From positions 124,001 through 188,000 of the forward strand of contig JACJZH010000006.1 in the NCBI GenBank assembly GCA_020635695.1: a DNA stretch of 64,000 bases. Direction: 5' to 3'. How positions within the stretch are numbered: the first letter of the stretch is position 1; the number at the start of each line of letters is the position of its first letter. A program made the position numbers and the translations under genes. Under the pieces are notes generated by a model, which searched no databases, was not told where the DNA came from, and worked only from the letters and a program-made list of their open reading frames with translations. Positions 1 to 9,730 of the stretch are shown here, in pieces. The DNA is from Flavobacteriales bacterium. GTDB taxonomy: Bacteria > Bacteroidota > Bacteroidia > Flavobacteriales_F > PHOS-HE28.

Positions 1-2
1 TC

Positions 3-500
3 GCGTCCAACTCCACGGGCACCGTCAGGCCCAACTTCAGCACGGGGGCCTACTACTACAACAAGAAGCTGTTCATCGGGGCCTCGTTGCCGTTCTTCCT
101 GGCGCGGCGCTATGATGCGGACCAGGACACCTGGATCGTGACCAACGACGCATCCCAGTACCAGCCCATGATCACCGGCGGATGCCTCATCCCGCTGGAC
201 CGGGACTTCAAACTGAAGCCCAGCGCGCTGGTGCGGTACCAGGTGGGTGCCAGGCCGCAGGCCGACCTGAACTGCAACGTGATCTTCAGGGACAAGGTGT
301 GGGCCGGTCTTTCCTACCGCACCAACGATGCCGTGGTGGGCATGCTCGAGGTGCTCCCGACACCGCAATGGCGGTTCGGTTATGCCTATGACCTCGGTGT
401 CTCCGATCTCCGGACCCACCATTCGGGCTCCCACGAGCTGATGCTCCAGTACGAATTCGGTTATCGCATCCGGGTGCGTGATCCACGATACTACTTCTGA
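3..500 (+). CDS. PorP/SprF family type IX secretion membrane protein (5'-truncated by window edge)
   Basis: The reading frame is open from base 3 to the TGA at 498-500, so the gene starts before the window and only about the last 165 residues are seen. The visible part has the alternating aromatic and polar pattern of an outer-membrane beta-barrel (AYYYNKKLFIGASLP near the left edge, later WAGLSYR and RFGYAYDLGV). This is the usual C-terminal half of PorP/SprF proteins, including a final strand ending YRIRVRDPRYYF. In this family, members serve as outer-membrane partners of T9SS cargo, especially cargo with type-B sorting domains. A second PorP/SprF gene and a type-B cargo gene follow in the same direction, which supports the call. 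The internal TTG at 87 is not a credible start. Confidence 0.85.
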   Translation, partial: ASNSTGTVRPNFSTGAYYYNKKLFIGASLPFFLARRYDADQDTWIVTNDASQYQPMITGGCLIPLDRDFKLKPSALVRYQVGARPQADLNCNVIFRDKVWAGLSYRTNDAVVGMLEVLPTPQWRFGYAYDLGVSDLRTHHSGSHELMLQYEFGYRIRVRDPRYYF

Positions 501-501
501 C

Positions 502-2682
502 ATGCGCAGCCTTCCGATACTCGTCCTTCTCCTTGCCTGGCTCCCGAGCGTGGGACAGGAGCAGTATGAAGTGTTCCCGACCGACATCCGGCCTGCAGCC
601 GAGGATTTCGCCCCCGTGCGCTGGAAGAACGCCGTGGTGTTCTGCAGTCTTCGGGAACAGGATGGCATCATCGATCATCGCGATGCGCGGACCGGAAAAC
701 CCCTGGCCGACCTCTACCGGGTGGAACTGGACGACCTCGGGCATGGAAAGGCCGAACTCCTCTCCGAGGCGATCACCTCACCGGTGAACGACGGCCCGGC
801 CTCCTTCAATGCCGATGGCGACCTGGTCTGTTTCACGCGGAACCGGACCATCCCGAAACGGCTCGGCAACATGAACTCCAGGATGGACCACCTGGGCTTG
901 TTCTTCTCCCGCTTGGAGAACGGTGCCTGGAGCGCCCCCGAGCCGTTCGAACACAACAGCGACCGCTACTCGGTGATGCATGCCAGTCTGTCCGCGGACG
1001 GCATGGAGCTCGTGTTCGCTTCCGACATGCCCGGAGGACAGGGAGGAACGGACCTCTACCGGAGCAGCCTGAGGAACGGGAGCTGGACGGAACCGGAGAA
1101 CCTCGGCCCCACCATCAATGGTCCCTCGAACGAGGTGTTCCCCTTCCTTCATCCGGACGGCACCCTCTACTTCAGTTCGGACAGGCCCGGAGGGGCAGGG
1201 CGGTTGGACGTGCTGAAGGCCGATGCCTCCGGAGGTGCGCCGGTGTTCATGCCGCCTCCTGTGAACTCAGCGGGCAACGACCTCGGATTCACCACGGACG
1301 CGCAGCACCTGCATGGGCTGATGAGCAGTGATCGGGACGGTCTGGACCGGATCCTCCGCGTGCGCCGCAGCCTCGCGCCGTTCAAGGACTGTCCGGAACA
1401 GGTGATGGACAATTTCTGCTACGCGTTCAAGGAGGAGCAGGACCTGCTGGACCCCTCCCTCCCGCTGGCGTATCGCTGGGACCTGGGCGATGGGACCGTG
1501 ATCCAGGGCCCCGAGGCCCATCATTGCTATGAGGCACCGGGCACCTATACCGCCCGCCTGGACGTGATCGATACGGAGACCGGGGAGCTGTTCCTGACGC
1601 AGGGCACGCGCACGGTACAGGTGCAACGCCAACGACAGGCCTTCATCCTGGCACCTGACACGGTACGGACAGGCAGGGCCGTGGACCTCGATGCGGGAAG
1701 CTCCAACCTGACGGATACCGACGTGGACCACTATCGCTGGGACCTGGGTGATGGTGGGCGAAGTGAAGGATCCGTCATCCGCCATGCCTTCCGCACGCCC
1801 GGCACCTACACCTTGAAGCTGGAGGCCGTCGGAAGACCTGGTCCCGATGGCCGCCTCAAGGCCCGTTGTTCAAGCCGCAGGATCGTGGTCATGGACAGGT
1901 ACAAGGAGGAGGAGGATGGCGTGGTGGTGGTCACCTACCAGGACGCCCGGGGTCTGGTCCGGAGCTTCGCTTACCAGGAACTTCCCCAGGACGAATATGC
2001 GCTCACCGAGGAGGAGCTTCAGGATGCCCAGTTCACCGTGGAGTTGTTCGCTTCCACCGAGCGGGTGGCCCTGAGCGACCCGAGGTTCCTGGAGATCCGG
2101 AAGCACTACCCCATTCTGGAGCGCTTCGATCCCGTTCGCGGCAAATACACCTACTCCGTGGGCGAGGCCAAGGACCTGGCCGAGATGTACGCCATCTACC
2201 GGAAGGTGAAGGAACTCCAGTTCATGGAGGCGGAAGTGATGATGATCCATCCGGAGAAGCTGACCGACATGAGCGATCTGGCATTCCTTACCGCCCAGGA
2301 CCTGAACCGGTCCCTCGTACGAGCCAGCAACATCCTGTTCGGCTACCGGGACACGACGGTCATGGACGCTTATCTGCCCACCCTTGACACGATCATCACC
2401 ACCCTCAACAACTTCCCCGAACTGGAACTGGTGATCGAGGCCCATACCGATGATGTCGGGGGTGACGACTACAACCTGGCCCTCTCCCAGGGACGGGCCT
2501 CGTCCGTGGAGGCCCACCTGCTCGAGAAGGGTATTGCCGCCACCAGGATCCGGGGCATCGGGTTCGGAGAACAGCACCCCATCGCGAACAACTCCGAAGC
2601 GGAAGGACGGCGCCTGAACCGGCGGGTGGAGTTCCGTTTTCACGTGAAGCGGGAGGAACAGGCCAACGCCGCCCACGACTGA
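502..2682 (+). CDS. Secreted OmpA-family protein with PD40 and PKD domains
   Basis: A 726-residue protein starting at the ATG at 502, one base after the previous stop; the GTG at 478 lies inside the upstream gene. It begins with a signal peptide (MRSLPILVLLLAWLPSVGQ). Residues about 100-280 contain WD40-like PD40 repeats (ELVFASDMPGG, LYFSSDRPGG). Two PKD domains follow, each with a YRWDLGDG core. The last ~110 residues are a peptidoglycan-binding OmpA domain (IEAHTDD, LSQGRASSVEAHL, NRRVEFRF). This resembles the PorE class that anchors T9SS/gliding machinery to peptidoglycan, although typical PorE also has TPRs, which are not obvious here. The position between PorP/SprF genes suggests an outer-membrane or periplasmic role. 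The exact partner is unknown. Confidence 0.85.
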   Translation: MRSLPILVLLLAWLPSVGQEQYEVFPTDIRPAAEDFAPVRWKNAVVFCSLREQDGIIDHRDARTGKPLADLYRVELDDLGHGKAELLSEAITSPVNDGPASFNADGDLVCFTRNRTIPKRLGNMNSRMDHLGLFFSRLENGAWSAPEPFEHNSDRYSVMHASLSADGMELVFASDMPGGQGGTDLYRSSLRNGSWTEPENLGPTINGPSNEVFPFLHPDGTLYFSSDRPGGAGRLDVLKADASGGAPVFMPPPVNSAGNDLGFTTDAQHLHGLMSSDRDGLDRILRVRRSLAPFKDCPEQVMDNFCYAFKEEQDLLDPSLPLAYRWDLGDGTVIQGPEAHHCYEAPGTYTARLDVIDTETGELFLTQGTRTVQVQRQRQAFILAPDTVRTGRAVDLDAGSSNLTDTDVDHYRWDLGDGGRSEGSVIRHAFRTPGTYTLKLEAVGRPGPDGRLKARCSSRRIVVMDRYKEEEDGVVVVTYQDARGLVRSFAYQELPQDEYALTEEELQDAQFTVELFASTERVALSDPRFLEIRKHYPILERFDPVRGKYTYSVGEAKDLAEMYAIYRKVKELQFMEAEVMMIHPEKLTDMSDLAFLTAQDLNRSLVRASNILFGYRDTTVMDAYLPTLDTIITTLNNFPELELVIEAHTDDVGGDDYNLALSQGRASSVEAHLLEKGIAATRIRGIGFGEQHPIANNSEAEGRRLNRRVEFRFHVKREEQANAAHD

Positions 2683-2702
2683 CGCGCCAGGCGGCGCGAT
2701 CG

Positions 2703-2710
2703 TACCTTCG
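2703..2710 (+). promoter_or_regulatory. -7 promoter element TACCTTCG
   Basis: TACCTTCG matches the Bacteroidota -7 consensus TAnnTTTG at seven of eight positions (C for T at position 7). It lies 14 bp before the ATG at 2725. No clear TTG is seen at -33. Confidence 0.5.
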
Positions 2711-2724
2711 TGCGTCTCTCTGAC

Positions 2725-5700
2725 ATGCGAAGGGCGCTCGTCTCGATCCTTCTTGCCTCCTGTTCTCCACTGGGTCTGATCGCCCAGCAGGGCGGTGTGT
2801 TCGTGGAGAACAAGGGGCAATGGCCGGGATCGGTCTCCCATCGGATCGAGCTTTCCGGCAGTACGGTCTGGATCGAGCGATCGGGCTGGACCCTGGACCT
2901 GTACGATGAAGCCGCCATCACCCGGATGCATGCGGCCCATCACGGCGGGGATCCGGAGCATGCCAGCCCCGTGGTCCGGCACCATGCGGTGCGCTCCCGT
3001 TTCGTGGGAGGAGGCAGTCCTCAGGCAACCGGAAGCGGTCCTGTGACGGGCTACCACAACTACTTCCTGGGTGACGATCCGGACCAATGGGCCGGTGGAT
3101 GCCTGCGCTTCAACGAGGTCAGGTTCGATGACCTGTACCCCGGCATCGACCTCACGATGACCAAGGGCCCCAATGGCCTCAAGTACGACCTGCTGTTGGC
3201 TCCAGGTGCGGACATCAGTGAAGTGGTGATGGTCCATGAGGGGGCGGACGGGCTGTCGATCGCTGGAGAAGTCCTGCAGGTCCACACATCGCTCGGCACC
3301 ATCAGCCAGCAGATACCGGAAGCCTGGCAGACGTCCGCCGATGGGGAGCGGCAGCTGCTTCCGTGCCATTTCCAACTGGCCGGCGATACCCTGCGGTTCG
3401 TGCTGGATGGCCGCGACCAGGCGCTTCCGGCCGTGATCGACCCGACGCTGGAGTTCAGCACCTATTCGGGCAGCACCAGCGACAACTTCGGGTATACGGC
3501 CACCTTCGATTCGGACGGGTTCCTGTATTCCGGAAGTACCGCGTTCGGCCAGGGCTATCCCACCACCACGGGCGCCTACCAGCAGATCCACCAGGGTGGA
3601 CAGGGCCTTGGCAGCGGCACCGACATCGCCATCACCAAGTACGACACCACCGGTACGTTCATCGTTTGGAGCACGTTCCTGGGCGGCACCGGTGATGAAC
3701 TTCCGCATAGCCTGATCGTGAACTCGGCCGACGAGGTCTTCGTCTATGGCACCACCACCTCGCAGAATTTCCCTTACGTCACGGGATGCCTGGACAATAC
3801 GTTCAACGGGGGAACGGCCATCAACCTGCTGGGTCTGGGGGTCAACTTCGTGAACGGGTCGGACATGATCGTGAGCCGGCTCAGCGCTCAGGGAAATGCG
3901 CTCCTTGCCAGCACCTACCTGGGGGGAAGTGGCAATGATGGCCTGAACACGGCACCGGCCCTGCGTTTCAACTATGCGGATGAAGTGCGCGGAGAGGTCC
4001 TGCTGGACAGGAACGAGAACGTCTACATCGTCAGCACCACCGCTTCGGCGGACTTCCCGACCACCAGTGGAAGCCTGCAGCCCGGCTACGGAGGAGGGTC
4101 CCATGATGGTGTGGTCGCCAAACTGGACGCCGGGCTCACGACCCTGATCTGGAGCACGTATTTCGGGGGCAGCGGGGCGGACGCGGCCTACAGCGTGGCC
4201 CTGAACGACGCGGGCGACCTGTACATCGCCGGGGGTACCAATTCCCCCGACCTGCCCACCACGCCCGGGGTCCTTGGGCCCGGTCCTTTCGGTGGTGCGG
4301 CGGATGCCTTCGTGGCCGAACTGGCCCCCGGAGGGAACACCGTGATCAGCGCTTCCTACTGGGGCACCTCGGAATACGACCAGGCCTACTTCGTGGAACT
4401 GGACGGCAACGACCAGGTGTACCTGTTCGGTCAGACCCTGGCCCCTGGCTCCGTGCTCATCGGGAACGCGCCGTACAACGTGCCCAACAGCGGGCAGTTC
4501 CTGTCGAAGTTCGGCCCCGATCTCACGACCGTCACCTGGAGCTCCCGGTTCGGGAACGGCAACGGACAGCCGAACATCTCGCCCACCGCATTCCTGGTCG
4601 ACTACTGTGACAAGATCTACATCAGCGGCTGGGGCAGCGCGATCCAGGGCGGGCAGCTCAGCACCAACGGTCTGCCCGTGACGGCCGATGCCTACCAGGC
4701 CTCCACGGACGGCAACGATTTCTACCTGGCCGTGTTCGACATCGACATGACCAACCTGTTCTACGCGACCTACTTCGGGGGCGGGCTCAGCGCCGAGCAT
4801 GTGGACGGCGGCACCAGCCGCTTCGACCGGCGTGGCCGGGTGTACCAGAGCGTGTGCGCCGGATGCGGGGGGAACAGCGACTTCCCGATCGAACCGAACC
4901 CCGGGGCCGTTTCGCCCACGAACAACAGTCCGAACTGCAACAACGGGGTGTTCAAGTTCGACTTCAACTTCCCGATCGTGGTGGCCGGATTCCAGACACC
5001 GCCGGTGAACTGCCTGCCCTCTCCCATCCAATTCACGAACACGAGCTACGGCGCGGCGGGCTATCTCTGGGACTTCGGCGACAACAGCAGCTCCCTCCTG
5101 CCGAACCCCAGCCACCAGTACGCCGGTCCGGGGGTGTATACGGTGACCCTGATCGCCAGCGACCCGAACGCCTGCAACCTGGCAGACACCGTGCAGCAGC
5201 AGGTGGTGGTGCTGGGGAACAGCGGGTATGCGCTGGACGATGTGACGCTGTGCGCGGGTGAAAGCGAACAGATCGGCCTGCTGCCGATCCCTGACCCGAA
5301 CGTGACCTACACCTGGAGTCCGTCCACGGGGCTTACCAGCACCACCGTATCCAACCCGATCGCCTCCCCGGCGGTCACCACCACCTACCAGCTGCTGATC
5401 TCCAACGGCCTGTGCACGGACACGGTGACGCAGGTGGTGAACGTGGCCGCCTCGGTGCTGGACGCAGGACCCGACCTGGTGGCCTGCGGACCGGGACCGG
5501 GCTCCGTCACCCTTGCGGCCTCCTCGGCTGGGGGCACCGGCCTTTTCCAGTGGAGCAGCAGCCCGGCCTTCAGCGACACCCTGAACGACCCGCTGACGGA
5601 CAGCACCGCCACGGTGACCGTGAGCGGGGACGCGACCTTCTACGTACGGCCACTGGACAACGACTGCGCCGGTGCCGACAGCGTGTTCGTGGACCTGCAA

Positions 5701-6468
5701 CTCGTTGACCCGGCCGTGACCGGCGACACGCTGGTCTGCGCGGACGAGCCTGCGGACCTGCTGCTCACGGGCGTTGAGGCGGGCAGTTCGATCACCTGGA
5801 CGCCACCGAACGAGATCGTGAGCGGACAAGGCACGGAGCAGGCGGTGGTGGCGCCGGCGGTGACCTCCTCCTTCGGCGTGGACGTGACCAGCCCGGGCGG
5901 CTGCACCTGGAGCGGTTCCGTGGTGGTGAACGTGAGCGCTGTGAACGGTGCCTCGGTGAGCGCCTCCGTGAATGAGCCCATCGTGCTGTCCGGCACCACC
6001 GTGCAGCTCCTCGCCACACCAGCCGCAGGGGTCGGCTACACCTGGAGCCCCTCGTCGCTGGTGAGCGACGCAACGATCGCCGACCCGACGGCGCTGATCA
6101 CGGAGACCACCTGGTTCTTCCTGACGGTGAGCGACGGCATCTGCACCCGCAGTGACAGTGTGCTGGTGACCGTGTACGAACTGAACTGCGACGAACCCGA
6201 CATCTTCGTCCCCAACGCCTTCACCCCGAACGGCGATGGCAGCAACGACCTGCTCTTCGTGCGTGGCCGCTTCATCACCGAGCTCGACTTCCAGGTCTTC
6301 GACCGCTGGGGCGAGAAGGTGTTCGAGACCAGCGACCAGAACGTGGGCTGGGACGGCACCTTCCGTGGCAAGCCGGTGGACCCGGCGGTGTTCGTGTACC
6401 ACCTGACCGTGCGCTGCGAGGACGGCCAGCGCTACTTCAAGAAGGGCAACGTGACGGTGATCCGATGA
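2725..6468 (+). CDS. Large secreted beta-propeller/PKD protein with type-B T9SS sorting domain
   Basis: A 1247-residue cargo protein. The ATG at 2725 begins a signal peptide (MRRALVSILLASCSPLGLIAQ); the in-frame GTG at 2710 is inside the promoter element. The N-terminal ~220 residues fit the DUF7948 domain (FVENKGQWPGSV). SBBP beta-propeller repeats follow (VYGTTTSQNFP, YIAGGTNSPDLPTTPG). A PKD domain comes next (GYLWDFGDN), then several Ig-like domains with YTWSPS motifs. The last ~90 residues are a gliding-motility-associated C-terminal domain (VPNAFTPNGDGSNDLLFV, FDRWGEKVFE). In Flavobacteriia such type-B domains direct T9SS secretion with a PorP/SprF partner, and one is encoded immediately downstream. 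It is probably surface-exposed or adhesive; no enzymatic domain is visible. Confidence 0.88.
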   Translation: MRRALVSILLASCSPLGLIAQQGGVFVENKGQWPGSVSHRIELSGSTVWIERSGWTLDLYDEAAITRMHAAHHGGDPEHASPVVRHHAVRSRFVGGGSPQATGSGPVTGYHNYFLGDDPDQWAGGCLRFNEVRFDDLYPGIDLTMTKGPNGLKYDLLLAPGADISEVVMVHEGADGLSIAGEVLQVHTSLGTISQQIPEAWQTSADGERQLLPCHFQLAGDTLRFVLDGRDQALPAVIDPTLEFSTYSGSTSDNFGYTATFDSDGFLYSGSTAFGQGYPTTTGAYQQIHQGGQGLGSGTDIAITKYDTTGTFIVWSTFLGGTGDELPHSLIVNSADEVFVYGTTTSQNFPYVTGCLDNTFNGGTAINLLGLGVNFVNGSDMIVSRLSAQGNALLASTYLGGSGNDGLNTAPALRFNYADEVRGEVLLDRNENVYIVSTTASADFPTTSGSLQPGYGGGSHDGVVAKLDAGLTTLIWSTYFGGSGADAAYSVALNDAGDLYIAGGTNSPDLPTTPGVLGPGPFGGAADAFVAELAPGGNTVISASYWGTSEYDQAYFVELDGNDQVYLFGQTLAPGSVLIGNAPYNVPNSGQFLSKFGPDLTTVTWSSRFGNGNGQPNISPTAFLVDYCDKIYISGWGSAIQGGQLSTNGLPVTADAYQASTDGNDFYLAVFDIDMTNLFYATYFGGGLSAEHVDGGTSRFDRRGRVYQSVCAGCGGNSDFPIEPNPGAVSPTNNSPNCNNGVFKFDFNFPIVVAGFQTPPVNCLPSPIQFTNTSYGAAGYLWDFGDNSSSLLPNPSHQYAGPGVYTVTLIASDPNACNLADTVQQQVVVLGNSGYALDDVTLCAGESEQIGLLPIPDPNVTYTWSPSTGLTSTTVSNPIASPAVTTTYQLLISNGLCTDTVTQVVNVAASVLDAGPDLVACGPGPGSVTLAASSAGGTGLFQWSSSPAFSDTLNDPLTDSTATVTVSGDATFYVRPLDNDCAGADSVFVDLQLVDPAVTGDTLVCADEPADLLLTGVEAGSSITWTPPNEIVSGQGTEQAVVAPAVTSSFGVDVTSPGGCTWSGSVVVNVSAVNGASVSASVNEPIVLSGTTVQLLATPAAGVGYTWSPSSLVSDATIADPTALITETTWFFLTVSDGICTRSDSVLVTVYELNCDEPDIFVPNAFTPNGDGSNDLLFVRGRFITELDFQVFDRWGEKVFETSDQNVGWDGTFRGKPVDPAVFVYHLTVRCEDGQRYFKKGNVTVIR

Positions 6469-7499
6469 CGGGGATGAACGAACGCGCGGCCTGGTGGACG
6501 AGGGCGTTGCTGCCGGCCCTGGCCTGCTTGCCGTTGGTCCTGCGCGGCCAGGACATCCACTTCACGCAGTTCTTCCATACCCCGCTGGCACTGAGCCCGG
6601 CCTCCATCGGGCAGTTCGATGGCGACTATCGCTTCAACGGGGTGTACCGCCAGCAATGGCGATCGGTGACAACCCCCTACCGCACCTTCGGCTTCGGCGC
6701 GGACGCGGCCTCCTTCCTCGGGGTGGAGGGGCTCGGCGTGGGCGCATGGTTGTACAACGACCGCGCCGGTGATTCCCGGCTGAACACCTTCCATTTCAGC
6801 CTGGGCGGCAGCTGGACGGAGCGCTTCGGGGATGCGAGCGAGCATGCCGTCACGGGTGGGCTCCAGCTCGGCATCACCGCGATCAGCATCGATCAGGCCG
6901 ACCTGAGCTTCGACGCCCAGTACAACGGTTTCTACTACGACCCGGCACTTGCCACGAACGAGAACTTCGCACGCAGCGCCCTGTCGCACCCGGACGTGCA
7001 CGCCGGTGTCCGCTACGCCTACACTCCGGCACCCCGCGAACGCATCGAGGCCGGTTTCGCGCTCTTCAACCTGACCACCCCGGAGATCGGCTTCCAGGGC
7101 GGACCGGGCTCCCCGCTGGACACCCGCAGCGTGTTCCATGTGATCACGCAGTTCCCCGTGGGCGAGAAGCTGGACGTGCTGCCCATGGTGCAGTACATGG
7201 CCCAAGGCAAGTTCCGCGAGCTGAACATTGGGGGAAGCGTGCGGCACATCCTGCTGGACCGCTATGGCCTGACACGGGCCGTGCGCCTGGGGGCCTACTA
7301 CCGCGCCGCCGATGCCGGCAACCTGTACGCTGGGCTCGAATACGACGACTGGACATTCGGCATCAGCTACGACATCAACCTGAGCGACCTGGAGCCGGCG
7401 AGCAAGAACCGCGGGGCGCTGGAGCTCACGGCCATCTACATCATCCGCCGCCGGCCATTGGTACCGGTGCGCTACAAGGCCTGTCCGGACCAGCTATGA
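6465..7499 (+). CDS. PorP/SprF family type IX secretion membrane protein
   Basis: A 344-residue outer-membrane beta-barrel of the PorP/SprF family. The ATG at 6465 overlaps the cargo stop codon (ATGA), indicating translational coupling. After a signal region ending near LVLRGQ, the mature start DIHFTQFFHTPLALSPASIG is diagnostic of the family (consensus like D-x-x-F-S-Q-F-x-x-P-x-x-x-N-P). The rest alternates aromatic strands (FRFNGVYRQQW-like, GVRYAYTP, AGLEYDDWTFGISYDI) and ends ELTAIYIIRRRP. The partner is probably the type-B cargo just upstream, by analogy with SprB/SprF. Downstream coupling to a TPR/PD40 gene repeats the order cargo, barrel, OmpA-like protein. Confidence 0.92.
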   Translation: MTGMNERAAWWTRALLPALACLPLVLRGQDIHFTQFFHTPLALSPASIGQFDGDYRFNGVYRQQWRSVTTPYRTFGFGADAASFLGVEGLGVGAWLYNDRAGDSRLNTFHFSLGGSWTERFGDASEHAVTGGLQLGITAISIDQADLSFDAQYNGFYYDPALATNENFARSALSHPDVHAGVRYAYTPAPRERIEAGFALFNLTTPEIGFQGGPGSPLDTRSVFHVITQFPVGEKLDVLPMVQYMAQGKFRELNIGGSVRHILLDRYGLTRAVRLGAYYRAADAGNLYAGLEYDDWTFGISYDINLSDLEPASKNRGALELTAIYIIRRRPLVPVRYKACPDQL

Positions 7500-9730
7500 C
7501 CACGCGCCTGCTCCCCGCCTTGTGGCTGTTGACAGCGGCCTACTCGTCCAGTGGTCAGTCCTTCGACCAGTGGGTGGCCTGGGGGGATGCCGCCATGGCC
7601 GACGGCGACCACTACGGGGCCAGCCGGTTCTATGCGGGGGCATTGGACCTGCAGCCCGGCAAGATGGACCTGCAATGGTCATGCGCGGAGGCCTGCCGCC
7701 TGAGCCACCAGTACGAAAAGGCCGCCGACCTGTACGAGAAGGTCGAGCACAAGGACCACCGGCGCACCTACCCGGACGCGCTTTTCCACCTGGCCGAGAT
7801 GCGCATGAGCAACGGCGAGTACCGCGAGGCGGAGAAAGCCTGGCGCGAGCTGCTGCGGAAGAACGAGGACCCAACCAGCTTCCAGCACCAGCGGGCGCAG
7901 CAGGGACTGAAGGGCTGCGCGATGGGCCTGGCCGGCCGAACCAGCGACAGCCTGTTCGTGGAGCACCTGCCCGATCCGGTGAACACCTACGACAGCGAGT
8001 TCGGCGGACGGTATGGCCCCGACAGCCTCCTCTACCTGAGCAGCCTGCGCGGTGAGCTGGACCGCGACGGCGTGGTGCAGGACACCGCCGAATACCATGT
8101 GGCGATCTTCCGAAGCCGGGAGCAGGCGGGTGGCTGGGCCGAGGCCGAAGCCTTGCCCGACCCGGTGAACGGCAGCGGCAACAACGCCAACGTGGCGTGG
8201 TCGCTGGACGGCCGCTTCCTCTACTTCACCCACTGTCCGCCCGACGGCACCTGCCACATCGTGGCCAGCGAACGGACCGCCGACGGGTACGGCCCACCGC
8301 AGGAGCTCGAAGGCCTGGGCACCGGGCACAGCACGCAGCCCATGGTCGCCCGCATGGGCAACGAGGAGCTGCTGTTCTTCGCCAGCACGCGGAGCGGTGG
8401 ACCTGGTGGCATGGACCTGTGGGTGGGGAAGCTGAAGGGTACCGACGTGCAGTTCGCCAGGCCCGTGGAGGGACCGCTGAACACCCCCGGCAATGAGAGC
8501 TGCCCATTCTACGACAGCCCCACGCAGACCCTCTTCTTCAGCAGTGACTTCCATGCGGGCCTGGGCGGCTATGACATCTTCACCAGCCACCATGGACCCT
8601 TGGGCTTCGAGTCTCCGGTGAACCCCGGCGCCCCGATCAACGGGCCGGCCAACGACCTGTACCCCGCGTTCGACGCAAGCACCGGCACCGGCCTGCTCAC
8701 CAGCAACCGGGTGGGCAGCCTGGCGAAGAAGGGTGAGACCTGCTGCAACGACCTGTACCGCTGGCAGCTGAAGCAGGAGGAAGTGGCCGTCGTCGGTGAG
8801 AAGCCCGCGGTGGACACCACGACCATCAGTTACCGCCGGCTCACCAGCCTGCGGGAGAAGCTGCCCCTGCGGCTCTACTTCCACAACGATGAGCCCGGTC
8901 CGCGCAGCTGGGACACCACCACCACGCAGGACTACGCACAGACCTACCGGGCCTACACGGCGCTGCTGCCCGACTACCGTGCCGCCTTCGGGGAGAACAA
9001 CGCGGGCCGCGGGGCCATCGAGGCCTTCTTCCGGGACCGCGTGGACCATGGCTTCGCACAGTTGAACGACTTCATCGCGCTGCTTCACCAGGCCCTGGAC
9101 GAAGGGCAGAAGGTGGAACTCGTCGTGCGCGGCTTCGCCAGTCCGCTGGCCAAGAGCGACTACAACCGGAATCTCTCGCTGCGCCGCATCCAGAGCATGA
9201 TCAACTACCTGGCTCGCGTGGAGAGCGGTGCGTTGAAGCCCTACCTCGACGGTTCCGCAGCGAACGGTGGCCGGCTCACCGTGGTGAAGGCACCCTTCGG
9301 CGAGGACCGCTCGGCGGCCGGGGTGAGCGACGTGCTGGAGGACCTGCAGAACAGCGTGTACAGCGTGGCCGCCGCCAGCGAACGGCGCATCGAGATCGAG
9401 CAGGTGCTGGTGACCGATGCCGGTGTGGTGGAGGCCGATGCCCAGGCCGTGGACCTCGGCGTACTGGCGCCGGGACAGGAACGTACCGTGCCCTTCACCC
9501 TGCGCAACACCGGCGATCGCCCGGTTACCCTGCTGGGCACTGAAAGCGAATGCGGATGCACCACGGCCGAGCTCGGTGACACCACGATCCCGCCCGGTGG
9601 ATCGCTCACGGTGGACGTGCACTTCAACGGGCGCGTACCGGCAGGCCGCTTCACTCGCAGCGTGACCGTAAGGACCGATTCCGAGCCCGGGTCCATCACG
9701 TTCACGATCTTCGGCACGATGACCGAATGA
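7496..9730 (+). CDS. TPR-PD40-OmpA-like protein with C-terminal DUF1573 domain
   Basis: A 744-residue secreted protein starting at an ATG that overlaps the previous stop (ATGA). After a signal peptide (ending near TAAYSSSGQ), residues ~20-150 form TPR-like helices (FDQWVAWGDAAMADGDHYGA). PD40 repeats follow (FLYFTHCPPDG, LLFFASTRSGGPGGMDLW, LFFSSDFHAGLGGYDIF). Residues ~530-590 look like a partial or diverged OmpA domain (VELVVRGFASPLAKSDYNRN, LSLRRIQSMI). The C-terminal ~85 residues are a DUF1573 domain with the typical ECGCTTAEL signature. The TPR-PD40-OmpA order recalls PorE/SprE-associated proteins. DUF1573 at the end is less usual. It probably works with the upstream barrel in the cell envelope. 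Confidence 0.82.
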   Translation: MTTRLLPALWLLTAAYSSSGQSFDQWVAWGDAAMADGDHYGASRFYAGALDLQPGKMDLQWSCAEACRLSHQYEKAADLYEKVEHKDHRRTYPDALFHLAEMRMSNGEYREAEKAWRELLRKNEDPTSFQHQRAQQGLKGCAMGLAGRTSDSLFVEHLPDPVNTYDSEFGGRYGPDSLLYLSSLRGELDRDGVVQDTAEYHVAIFRSREQAGGWAEAEALPDPVNGSGNNANVAWSLDGRFLYFTHCPPDGTCHIVASERTADGYGPPQELEGLGTGHSTQPMVARMGNEELLFFASTRSGGPGGMDLWVGKLKGTDVQFARPVEGPLNTPGNESCPFYDSPTQTLFFSSDFHAGLGGYDIFTSHHGPLGFESPVNPGAPINGPANDLYPAFDASTGTGLLTSNRVGSLAKKGETCCNDLYRWQLKQEEVAVVGEKPAVDTTTISYRRLTSLREKLPLRLYFHNDEPGPRSWDTTTTQDYAQTYRAYTALLPDYRAAFGENNAGRGAIEAFFRDRVDHGFAQLNDFIALLHQALDEGQKVELVVRGFASPLAKSDYNRNLSLRRIQSMINYLARVESGALKPYLDGSAANGGRLTVVKAPFGEDRSAAGVSDVLEDLQNSVYSVAAASERRIEIEQVLVTDAGVVEADAQAVDLGVLAPGQERTVPFTLRNTGDRPVTLLGTESECGCTTAELGDTTIPPGGSLTVDVHFNGRVPAGRFTRSVTVRTDSEPGSITFTIFGTMTE

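Noticed and set aside
1870..6402. A 1510-codon open frame on the minus strand opposite the type-B cargo gene
   Set aside because: It is an antisense shadow caused by GC-rich codon bias: the translation is rich in His, Arg, Val and Gly without any domain, while the plus strand has clear domains and a signal peptide.
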